From positions 1 to 25,927 of the forward strand of contig JAEZHY010000170.1 in assembly GCA_023416335.1 (NCBI GenBank): a stretch of 25,927 nt of DNA, read 5' to 3'. Each line of letters begins with the position of its first letter. Positions within the stretch are counted from its first letter, which is position 1. Both the position numbers and the translations under genes were made by a program. Positions 1 through 5,918 of this stretch are shown here, piece after piece. The DNA is from Pseudomonadota bacterium. Lineage in GTDB: Bacteria; Desulfobacterota; Syntrophobacteria; Syntrophobacterales; Syntrophobacteraceae. The notes beneath the pieces are model-generated. The model was given only the letters and a program-made list of their open reading frames with translations. It was not told the origin of the DNA and made no database searches.

Positions 1-1205
1 TGTCTATCAAGGACGTCGTGATGGTGAGTGCCTGCCGGTCTGCAATAGCGGACTTCCTGGGCAGTCTGAAAAACGTTTCCGCCCGCGATCTGGCTATCAC
101 GGTCGCGAAAGCCGCAATCAAAAGGTCGGGTGTGCCTGCGGAAATGATCGATGAGATCACCATGGGGCAGATATTCATGGCCATGCAGGGATCGCTGCCC
201 GCCCGACAGGTGGCAATGAGAGTCGGGCTTCCGGAAAGAAGCAGCGCGGTCACGATCAACCAGAACTGCTCCTCAGCATTGAGGGCTTTGGAAATTGCAG
301 CCCACAACATCATGCTGGGGAAAACCGAAACAGGGCTTGTCGTTGGCGTGGAGAGCATGAGCAATGCCCCGTACCTCCTCCCTCTGGCCCGATCGGGCTA
401 CAGAATGAACGCGGGCGTCATCGAAGACCACATGATCCACGACGGGCTGCACGACGAATTGATACCGGGCCACATGGCGATCAGCGCGGAGAATGTCGCC
501 GAAATGTACGGCATCACGCGCCGCGAGTGCGACGAACTCGCTCTCATGAGCCACAGGCGCGCCGTTGCCGCAACGGATCGGGGTTATTTCAGAAGGGAAA
601 TCGTGCCAATCGAGATCAAAGAGAAAAAAGGAGTCCGGATTTTCGACGTGGACGAACATCCCATGCGGGACGCGAGCCTGGAGGCGCTCAGCCGGCTGAA
701 ACCGGCCTTTATAGAAAACGGCGTCGTTACGGCCGGGAACGCGTCGGGCATAAACGACGGGGCTTCGGCAGTGGTGATCATGTCCCGGGAGAAAGCCGCC
801 GAACTTGGACTCAAGCCGCTCATGAAGCTCATCAACATTTGTTCGGAAGGGATCGATCCGAAGATCATGGGGCTCGGCCCGGCCCTGGCGATTCCGAAAT
901 GTCTCAAACAGGCCGGATTGAGCTTCGGGGATATCGAGTACTGGGAAATCAACGAAGCTTTCGCAGCCCAGTCGATCGGCGTCGGCCGGAAGCTCGCGAA
1001 GGATTTCGGCATGGAACTCGATCCTGACCGCTTGAACAACAACGGGTCCGGAATTGCCTTGGGACATCCGGTCGGGAGCACCGGCCTGAGGATCGTCGTG
1101 ACCATGTTCCACGAAATGGAGAGACTCGGATATACGATGGGCGGCGCATCCCTGTGCGTCGGAGGCGGCCCGGCAATGGCTTCGCTCTGGACGCGGGATG
1201 TTTGA
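1..1205 (+). CDS. Thiolase family protein (acetyl-CoA acetyltransferase-like), 5' end one base short
   Basis: Thiolases condense two acyl-CoA molecules or cleave 3-ketoacyl-CoA, in the cytoplasm. The frame is open from base 3, and bases 1-2 (tg) read as the end of an ATG whose A lies just outside, giving MSIKDVVMVSACRSAI, a typical thiolase N-terminus, and about 401 residues. Counting from that start, the nucleophilic Cys is at about residue 90 in NQNCSSALRA, EINEAFAAQ follows, the catalytic His is at about 356 in GIALGHPVGSTG, and the second Cys is at about 386 in SLCVGGGPA. All active-site motifs are intact. Internal GTG/ATG codons at 18-23 are less likely starts. The gene stands alone before a gene-poor stretch, so its pathway (fatty-acid degradation, butyrate or acetoacetyl-CoA metabolism) cannot be told from this window. 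Family is sure; substrate is not. Confidence 0.93.
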   Translation, partial: SIKDVVMVSACRSAIADFLGSLKNVSARDLAITVAKAAIKRSGVPAEMIDEITMGQIFMAMQGSLPARQVAMRVGLPERSSAVTINQNCSSALRALEIAAHNIMLGKTETGLVVGVESMSNAPYLLPLARSGYRMNAGVIEDHMIHDGLHDELIPGHMAISAENVAEMYGITRRECDELALMSHRRAVAATDRGYFRREIVPIEIKEKKGVRIFDVDEHPMRDASLEALSRLKPAFIENGVVTAGNASGINDGASAVVIMSREKAAELGLKPLMKLINICSEGIDPKIMGLGPALAIPKCLKQAGLSFGDIEYWEINEAFAAQSIGVGRKLAKDFGMELDPDRLNNNGSGIALGHPVGSTGLRIVVTMFHEMERLGYTMGGASLCVGGGPAMASLWTRDV

Positions 1206-1210
1206 TTTGC

Positions 1211-1350
1211 CTCGTCCTGATTCGGGTGCCCCGAGAGTGGGTACGATGATCAGATGCAGCAGCGACGGTGGGGTGGGGGAGCGAAGCGCGGTCCCCGTTT
1301 TTGGGGTGCCCACTCTACGCCGCTCACCGTTCACTTTTCTGAAATTTTTC
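1211..1350 (+). repeat. Dispersed GTGCCCAC repeat, copy C (shortened)
   Basis: It shares with the copy at 2463-2640 the blocks GCGAAGCGCGGTCCC (about 1282-1296), a TTTGGG(G)TG segment, and the 3' block CGCTCACCGTTCACTTTTCTGAA (1321-1343). The middle part present in the longer copies, including CCACCGCCCGGCCATTCTCC, is missing. It lies outside genes, directly after the thiolase stop. Confidence 0.6.
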
Positions 1351-1656
1351 CGGGCGTGCAGCACAAGGGGCCCGCGCTAGAGGTGCCGGAAGCCCCGTGC
1401 CCGTGCCATGGAAACAGGGCTTGATTCCTGCTCGGTGAGCTGTCCCGCCCCCCGGAACTCAGGACTGCGATAAACAACCTCGGTCGTGCGCTAAAATTGT
1501 CCCGCACGAAAAAGGTTTTGCGAACTATAACAACCGATATCGCCGACCACCATGGTGATCGAAATATCCTGCCACTGCCGCTTCCATTCCCGGCCTTTTT
1601 CACGTCAATAATTTGTAAGTCACCGCAATAATTAAGTTCTTTCAATCACAGGATCA

Positions 1657-1673
1657 TCGGCACGAAGTTTGCT
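1657..1673 (+). promoter_or_regulatory. Sigma-54 (-24/-12) promoter upstream of the GspB-like gene
   Basis: The sequence TCGGCACGAAGTTTGCT matches the sigma-54 consensus YTGGCACGRNNNTTGCW at every defined position except one (C for T next to the -24 GG). GG (1659-1660) and GC (1671-1672) are separated by exactly ten bases, which is the required spacing. Transcription would start near 1684, about 130 bases before the likely start of the GspB-like gene. A 7-bp dyad at 1484-1509 lies at about -187, a normal distance for a bacterial enhancer-binding site. Not proven functional. Confidence 0.6.
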
Positions 1674-1815
1674 CTACATCGGCACAGGCCATTTCTGATG
1701 TTCGCAAAAACAGCAGCGCCCGTTTCTTCCATCGATTCCGCAGGTCCAAATGCACTCCTTGTCAACGAATAGAAACTGTGCCCGGTCGAACAAAACGCGT
1801 TTCCGTGAGGGACTG

Positions 1816-2367
1816 ATGATGGAATGCAATCCAATTTTCAAACGGCAGCCTGTCCGCTCCAAGCCGCCGATCCGGCAATTCCTGTTTGCCGCAGTCATTG
1901 CCACCGTGTTTCTTCTGTATTGGTTGGGCGGGAAGACGGTTCTGTTTCCGGAGGACTACGGAAATAGCGGTCTGAGATCGAGGTCCGCCATACGTAATTT
2001 CTATCCGCATTGGGTGCAATCGGCAGAAGCGGACATGCGGGCGATTGCCCGGTTGGGGAAGAACGCCGCGGTGGATACAATTGTCTATTCCCCCGGCATC
2101 CCCCGCGCTGAAAGAGATGCAGGCAACACTGGAGAGACAGTCGATTACGGCGACCTGCCCCGAAATGTTCGGGAGTCTCTCAGGTTGGATATTTCGATGA
2201 TGGTCTATTCGACTCGGCCAGGCAGGAGTTCGATCATCATCAACGGGGTGAAGACGTTTGAGGGACAAATGGTAAAAGCGGGATTGAACCTGGAAAGAAT
2301 AACGCACGAAGGAGCGGTTTTCGAGTATCGGGGATGGCGGTTTAGAAAAGGCGTGGGGGGGAGATAA
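1816..2367 (+). CDS. GspB-like (T2SSB domain) single-pass membrane protein
   Basis: From ATG 1816 the protein has 183 residues. Residues 21-38 (FLFAAVIATVFLLYW) form a transmembrane segment after a short basic N-terminus, suggesting an N-in, C-out inner-membrane topology. Residues about 113-178 resemble the C-terminal domain of type II secretion protein GspB (T2SSB): DLPRNVRESL, then MVYSTRPGRSSIIING, FEGQMVKAGLNLERI and GAVFEYRGWRFR, the pattern L-P-x(5)-L...VYS...INGxxxxEG...GL.L..I...G..F...G..FR. GspB/ExeB proteins work with the ExeA/GspA ATPase to place the secretin in the outer membrane. No other secretion gene is nearby, so this is an orphan. The start is 1816 or 1819: GAGGG at 1807-1811 fits 1819 best; the frame is also open to an ATG at 1750, which lacks a binding site. 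A sigma-54 promoter lies upstream. Confidence 0.75.
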   Translation: MMECNPIFKRQPVRSKPPIRQFLFAAVIATVFLLYWLGGKTVLFPEDYGNSGLRSRSAIRNFYPHWVQSAEADMRAIARLGKNAAVDTIVYSPGIPRAERDAGNTGETVDYGDLPRNVRESLRLDISMMVYSTRPGRSSIIINGVKTFEGQMVKAGLNLERITHEGAVFEYRGWRFRKGVGGR

Positions 2368-2462
2368 GCCGCAACCAGGAATACTCTTTGAGTGCTTTGA
2401 GCCGGAATCCGGCAGGCCGATCGATAAAAAACCCGTATTTGCGTTGCGCTAATCCGCTTTGA

Positions 2463-2640
2463 GATGGATTCGGAAATGCGGCAGCTACGGCAAGGGCTGG
2501 GGGGCGAAGCGCGGTCCCGGCTTTTGGGTGTCCACCGCCCGGCCATTCTCCAATGGGCCCTGGTCCGAGGGGGCGGGATGGTGGGCACGGTAAAGCTTGT
2601 ACCCACCCTACACCGCTCGCCGTTCACTTTTCTGAAGTTT
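2463..2640 (+). repeat. Dispersed GTGCCCAC repeat, copy A (long form)
   Basis: The order is GGATTCGGAAATGCGGCAG, the GCGAAGCGCGGTCCC block, CCACCGCCCGGCCATTCTCC, then GGTGGGCACGGTAAAGCTTG, ACCCACCCTACA and CCGTTCACTTTTCTGAAG. The reverse complement of 21219-21357 shows the same blocks in the same order. Within it GGTGGGCAC and GTACCCACC form an imperfect inverted repeat around an AAGCTT core. Confidence 0.75.
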
Positions 2641-2661
2641 CATAAGAGCAAAGCCGCCACG
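2633..2661 (+). repeat. 29-base direct repeat, first copy
   Basis: Identical over 29 bases to 2728-2756. It starts TGAAGTTTCATAAGAG and ends GCCGCCACG. It overlaps the 3' end of repeat copy A. Between the two copies, GAAACTTCA (2688-2696) is the inverted form of the first nine bases. Confidence 0.9.
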
Positions 2662-2727
2662 TCTTTGGACGGAGTTTTATCGAGAACGAAACTTCAGCAC
2701 TTGTGCTGCCGAGTCGTTCCTGAAAAA

Positions 2728-2756
2728 TGAAGTTTCATAAGAGCAAAGCCGCCACG
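2728..2756 (+). repeat. 29-base direct repeat, second copy
   Basis: Exact second copy, 95 bases after the first. Only two copies are present and the intervening 66 bases differ from the repeat, so this is not a CRISPR array. Confidence 0.9.
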
Positions 2757-3039
2757 CCGCCGGCTCGGTTTGAACGAGAATGGCCTCGTTTGAGTTGAGG
2801 CACGGTTTCCCGACCGTGCCGGCCCGGGAGTCGGTGGAGGTTATACCCGGAAGTCTGGTGGAGTTTCGTGTTCTGAAACATCCGACCCTTGTGCTTAGGT
2901 ACACGGTTATGAGAGCACGTCCAATGAGCGCCTCGAAGTGGTGCGGCCAGGAAACCGCGCCGCAACTCTTTTGGGAAGAATCACAGGTAAGTTGACGCTT
3001 ATGGGCTCTAGGGTGGATTAATTGTGAATTCGAGACCTT

Positions 3040-3083
3040 AAAAACCCTGGTTCCCGGCTCAAAAGCACTGCCGGGATGACGGG
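3040..3083 (+). repeat. Short interspersed repeat of the CCGGAATGACG type, copy 1
   Basis: TCCCGGC (3052-3058) and GCCGGGA (3070-3076) form a 7-bp stem, followed by TGACG. The layout CTGG-TTCC(C)GGC-caaaagc-GCCGG(G)A-TGACG recurs at 21401-21435 and, as a half copy, at 21155-21175. Related intergenic palindromes are widespread in proteobacteria. Confidence 0.6.
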
Positions 3084-3195
3084 TTGGGGGGACTTGGTCG
3101 CAAAATGCCCGGCAAAAAAGGCAAAAAGCTTTGCCGCCATTTGGGCAACAGTCCCCGGAGCTTGGGAACCGGCGGGCGTATTTTCCTTAAAGCAA

Positions 3196-3247
3196 GTGCC
3201 GTCATTCCGGCCCTTCTCTTCGATCAGGACAAGCTCACACCGGAATC
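3196..3247 (-). repeat. Short interspersed repeat of the CCGGAATGACG type, copy 2 (inverted, longer loop)
   Basis: CGTCATTCCGG near 3202-3213 and CCGGAATC at 3240-3247 pair as an inverted repeat. The orientation is opposite to the copy at 3040-3083. It lies in the same gene-free interval. Confidence 0.5.
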
Positions 3248-3281
3248 AAGGCTTTCGGGATGGAACTCTATTGTGCCCACC

Positions 3282-3303
3282 GCCCGGATTCGAAAATCCG
3301 GGC
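3282..3303. repeat. Perfect 9-bp hairpin with CGAA loop
   Basis: GCCCGGATT (3282-3290) pairs exactly with AATCCGGGC (3295-3303) around CGAA. It lies 19 bases past the stop of the minus-strand DUF6485 gene. There is no T-run on either strand, so it is not a standard intrinsic terminator; it may stabilise the 3' end of the mRNA or be a repeat remnant, since TGCCCACCGCCCGG just before it also occurs in the dispersed repeat. Confidence 0.7.
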
Positions 3304-3321
3304 CACCCAATCGGGAAGGGG

Positions 3322-3525
3322 TCAGACTTTTTTTGTCGAAACCAGTCGGGCAAAATGCTCGAAGGAACGGTCGTAGGTCTTTTCGGCATCCGCGGGGAAG
3401 CAGCAGCCGGGCAGTTGCCGGTTTTTCAGATGATGCTGGATGCACTCGCAGCAGATGCCGTTTCTAGGACATCCAGCATAGGTGCAGGCGCATTTCTTGG
3501 AATTCTGTTCTTTCCTGCATTCCAT
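3322..3525 (-). CDS. DUF6485 family small cysteine-rich protein
   Basis: 67 residues with nine Cys (3, 12, 14, 19, 25, 26, 28, 41, 42). The pattern MEC...KKCACTYAGCPRNGICCECIQHH followed by LPGCCFP and EKTYDRSFEHFA is the signature of the DUF6485 family of small Cys-rich proteins from anaerobes. Function is unknown; the Cys spacing suggests metal or iron-sulfur binding, which is inference. The ATG overlaps the stop of the upstream membrane-protein gene as TGATG, so translation is probably coupled. A GGAG lies 11 bases before the ATG. Confidence 0.85.
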   Translation of the reverse strand: MECRKEQNSKKCACTYAGCPRNGICCECIQHHLKNRQLPGCCFPADAEKTYDRSFEHFARLVSTKKV

Positions 3526-3728
3526 CAGTGCGCCGACTCCAGCTGGTGACTATGCGCGGCAGACGGATTACCGCCTTTGATGAGCGCCGCTATAAGTGCA
3601 ATCAGAACGACGACCTCCCAGCCGATCACCGCGCCCCAGCTCTCGGTGAACCCGAATGTGATGCCCCCGCCGATAATTGCCGGAACCCCTGAAAGGACTA
3701 TCATTCCAAAACGCCATGCCCAGTTCAT
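3525..3728 (-). CDS. Small two-helix membrane protein
   Basis: 67 residues, with hydrophobic segments at about 6-27 (FGMIVLSGVPAIIGGGITFGF) and 33-50 (AVIGWEVVVLIALIAALI) and a polar, His-containing tail (AAHSHQLESAH). I do not recognise a family. The start is well supported: AAGGGAG lies about nine bases before the ATG at 3728. It is the first gene of a two-gene unit with the DUF6485 gene, overlapping it as TGATG. A TCGAAGG/CCTTCGA dyad (3759-3786) lies 30-58 bases upstream and could be an operator. Confidence 0.7.
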   Translation of the reverse strand: MNWAWRFGMIVLSGVPAIIGGGITFGFTESWGAVIGWEVVVLIALIAALIKGGNPSAAHSHQLESAH

Positions 3729-3758
3729 TTTATATTCTCCCTTGATGGTATATTAACG

Positions 3759-3786
3759 TCGAAGGCCCTCTCCAAATTCCCTTCGA
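3759..3786. promoter_or_regulatory. 7-bp dyad upstream of the small membrane protein gene
   Basis: TCGAAGG (3759-3765) and CCTTCGA (3780-3786) are perfect inverted repeats 14 bases apart, in the 125 bases between the response-regulator stop and the small membrane protein start. It could be an operator or an RNA hairpin. No T-run follows in either direction. Confidence 0.35.
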
Positions 3787-3853
3787 AACTCCTAACACAT
3801 GGTCGAGGGGCTTTCAATATTTTTGTGCTTCATTTCCCATGGTGCGGACCGCA

Positions 3854-5254
3854 TCAATCCGCATCATCCCCTCCGCCGGAGCGCTTCCCGGCGCATTCGA
3901 TGCCGTATTTCTTAATTTTGTAATGGATAGCCCTCCGGCTTATACCCAGCAACTGGGCCGCATCTTTCTGAACATATCCCGCCTGCTGCAGTGCCCGCAA
4001 AATTGCGTTGCGCTCACTTTCCTCCAGCGAAAGCGAAGCCGGATCGACGACTGCCGCCGTGGCCTTCTGCCTCGCTTCCGGAAGCCCGGAGATATCCAGG
4101 TCGCCTTTCCGCAGAACTCCATCCCGGCACAGGACCACTCCGCCTTCGAGCATATTCTTCAGCTCTCTGACGTTGCCGGGCCAGGAATACTCGGACAGCC
4201 ATTTGACCGTCTCCGGCAGCATCTTCACAACCGGCATATTCTGGCTTTTGCAGAAAGCTTCCACGAACTGCTGGGCAAGCACGGGAATATCCTCGCGCCG
4301 ATCCCGCAGAGGCGGGATTTTCAGGGTCACCACCCGCAGCCTGTAGTAGAGGTCTTCACGAAAATCCCCCGCTGCGACCGCCTCGGGAAGATCGGCGTTG
4401 GTGGCGGAAACGACCCGGCAGTTTACCGGGATCTCCTTGAGGTCCCCTATCCTTCTGATCTTCCTGTCTTCCAGAAACCTCAGGAGCCGCATCTGCATGT
4501 CCTGCGAGATGTTGCCGATTTCGTCCAGGAAAAGAGTCCCCTTATCGGCCGCTTCGATCAGCCCTTTCTTGTCTTTGATCGCATGGGTGAATGCGCCGCG
4601 AACATGTCCGAACAGCTCGCTTTCGAGCAGTCCGCTCGGCGTCGATCCGCAGTCCACAACCATAAACGGCTGTTCGCGTCTCGGTCCGCGCTGGTGCAGC
4701 AGGCGCGCCACACGCTCTTTCCCTACTCCGCTCTCTCCCAGGATCAATACGTTCACATCGCTGCGGGCGATCCTGTCAATGAGGTCGTAGAGTTCGCGCA
4801 TTGCCGCGCTCTTCCCTCCCCAGAGGGACTCGTTCAGGGGCGGCAGTGAATCGAGAGCGGGTCTCGCGGTGCTCTTCTTCAGAACTTCCTGGACCTTGGA
4901 GATGAGTTCACGCCCGTTGAAGGGCTTGGTGAGATAATCTGCTGCGCCGGCTTTCAAAGCCCTGACCGCGTCCGGAATGGTCCCGTACGCAGTGAGGAAC
5001 ATCACCGGGAGCCCGGGACGAACCGACTGGGCAACCGAAAAGAGATCCATCCCTCCCATTCCCGGCATTTTCACGTCGGTGATCATCAGGTCGACCGGTC
5101 TGGATTTCAGAATATGGAGGGCTTCTTCGCCGCCCGAAGCCGTCAGCACCTGGTAGTCGATAGACGAAAGCCTGGCCTCCAAAACGGCCAGAATGTTCAA
5201 ATCGTCATCGACCACGAGAATCATGGGTTTAGTTGCCAACTTTCGCACCGCCAT
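3854..5254 (-). CDS. Sigma-54-dependent response regulator, GlrR/QseF-like (GAFTHA variant)
   Basis: 466 residues from ATG 5254 (MAVRKLATKP); the frame is open further upstream but that part is unlike any family member and overlaps the preceding gene. Residues 11-125 are a receiver domain: acidic pocket DDD 16-18, phosphoacceptor D60, T88, K110. The AAA+ sigma-54 activation domain has Walker A GESGVGKE (173-180), Walker B LFLDE (241-245), and a loop reading GAFTHA (220-225) instead of the usual GAFTGA. A Fis-type helix-turn-helix ends the protein (NAILRALQQAGYVQKDAAQLLGISRRAIHYKI). It would bind enhancer sites when phosphorylated and open sigma-54 promoters. The cognate kinase is encoded two genes upstream in the same operon. 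ATG 5224 is a possible alternative start. Confidence 0.92.
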   Translation of the reverse strand: MAVRKLATKPMILVVDDDLNILAVLEARLSSIDYQVLTASGGEEALHILKSRPVDLMITDVKMPGMGGMDLFSVAQSVRPGLPVMFLTAYGTIPDAVRALKAGAADYLTKPFNGRELISKVQEVLKKSTARPALDSLPPLNESLWGGKSAAMRELYDLIDRIARSDVNVLILGESGVGKERVARLLHQRGPRREQPFMVVDCGSTPSGLLESELFGHVRGAFTHAIKDKKGLIEAADKGTLFLDEIGNISQDMQMRLLRFLEDRKIRRIGDLKEIPVNCRVVSATNADLPEAVAAGDFREDLYYRLRVVTLKIPPLRDRREDIPVLAQQFVEAFCKSQNMPVVKMLPETVKWLSEYSWPGNVRELKNMLEGGVVLCRDGVLRKGDLDISGLPEARQKATAAVVDPASLSLEESERNAILRALQQAGYVQKDAAQLLGISRRAIHYKIKKYGIECAGKRSGGGDDAD

Positions 5255-5264
5255 ATCTTTGAGA

Positions 5265-5915
5265 TCAGGGAGTCGAAGCTTCCTGTTTTTTCTCCTGGTA
5301 TTTCCTGTGTATTTCATCGAGCGATTCGAGCTGATGCCGCAATCGTCGAATCTCCCGTTCCCGCATGTCGAGCTTGGACCGAAGGACCTCGACCTCTTTT
5401 TCTTTATTTTGGAGCAGCCCCTTGAAGCTATCCAGTGCTGCGGAATTTTTCTGAACCTTTCGGTTTTCCGGGGCCTTGTTGTTCTTCGCTGCGGACTGCG
5501 CAGCCGGGTCGAACCTGCGCAGGAAGGGTGTAACCATCCTCGGATCTTCACCCTCCAAGCTCGTGATTTGACTGCTCCAGCGTTCCCAGATGGAAACAGC
5601 GTCCGCATACTCTTCCGGTGTCTGGGCCAGCATGAGCTTGGACGCGGCCAGAGCGAAAAGGGCTTTACGGCGCATTTCGAGAGATTCGGAGCTGTCGCTC
5701 AGGACATCGAAAGTGATCCGTGCCCTTGCGTAGTCGCCCGCATCAAAGGCCTTCATCGCCTCGTCCCATGCCTGTTGCTCCACTTCCCGCCTAAAAGAAG
5801 CCGGGTCCGGCACTTTTTCGCCTGCGGCCCACGCACAGGCCGCAAAAAGAAAAATGAACACGAGAACAGGGCAAGCAAGCAGCAGGATTCTGTACTGAGG
5901 AAATTTTAAAACCAT
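5265..5915 (-). CDS. Exported coiled-coil protein between kinase and regulator (QseG-like position)
   Basis: 216 residues. An N-terminal hydrophobic stretch (9-31, LLLACPVLVFIFLFAACAWAA) is a signal sequence. Cys27 in FAAC could be a lipobox, but Phe at -3 is unusual, so either lipoprotein or signal-peptidase-I cleavage after AWA is possible. Residues about 40-130 are helical and TPR-like (ALFALAASKLML, DAVSIWERW). The end is a charged coiled coil (about 165-211, KEKEVEVLRSKLDMREREI). The start lies three bases after the kinase stop (TGAATCATG), so the two are coupled, and its stop is ten bases before the regulator ATG. The position matches QseG, a lipoprotein that activates the kinase QseE in enterobacteria; sequence similarity is not obvious by eye. 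Confidence 0.75.
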   Translation of the reverse strand: MVLKFPQYRILLLACPVLVFIFLFAACAWAAGEKVPDPASFRREVEQQAWDEAMKAFDAGDYARARITFDVLSDSSESLEMRRKALFALAASKLMLAQTPEEYADAVSIWERWSSQITSLEGEDPRMVTPFLRRFDPAAQSAAKNNKAPENRKVQKNSAALDSFKGLLQNKEKEVEVLRSKLDMREREIRRLRHQLESLDEIHRKYQEKKQEASTP

Positions 5916-5918
5916 GAT

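Larger units (their letters stand above)
1206..1815. other. Gene-poor interval with repeat and sigma-54 promoter
   Basis: I see no convincing gene here. It holds a short copy of the dispersed GTGCCCAC repeat (about 1211-1350), a 7-bp dyad TCGTGCG/CGCACGA (1484-1490 and 1503-1509), and a sigma-54-type promoter (1657-1673). Short open frames on both strands lack ribosome binding sites and any family resemblance. Confidence 0.6.
2368..3321. other. Gene-poor interval made mostly of repeats
   Basis: No gene is supported here. The interval contains the long copy of the GTGCCCAC repeat (2463-2640), a 29-base direct repeat, an 8-bp hairpin GGCACGGT/ACCGTGCC (2799-2806 and 2813-2820), two copies of the short CCGGAATGACG-type repeat (3040-3083 and 3196-3247), and a perfect 9-bp hairpin with a CGAA loop (3282-3303). 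A 71-codon open frame at 2780-2995 overlaps these structures and resembles no family I know. Confidence 0.6.

Noticed and set aside
2633..2756. Possible CRISPR repeat
   Set aside because: Only two repeat units, with a 66-base gap that has an internal inverted piece, and no cas gene.
2780..2995. 71-codon plus-strand open frame in the repeat-rich interval
   Set aside because: It begins over a hairpin, has no binding site and no recognisable family; possibly a decayed piece.
3076..3549. 157-codon plus-strand open frame
   Set aside because: It runs through two repeat copies and then antisense to the DUF6485 gene.
3839..4849. 336-codon plus-strand open frame opposite the response regulator
   Set aside because: It opposes conserved AAA+ domain codons and has no domain of its own.
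5255..5608. N-terminal extension of the response regulator to 5608
   Set aside because: It overlaps the upstream coiled-coil gene in another frame and has no similarity to receiver proteins; ATG 5254 gives a normal length.
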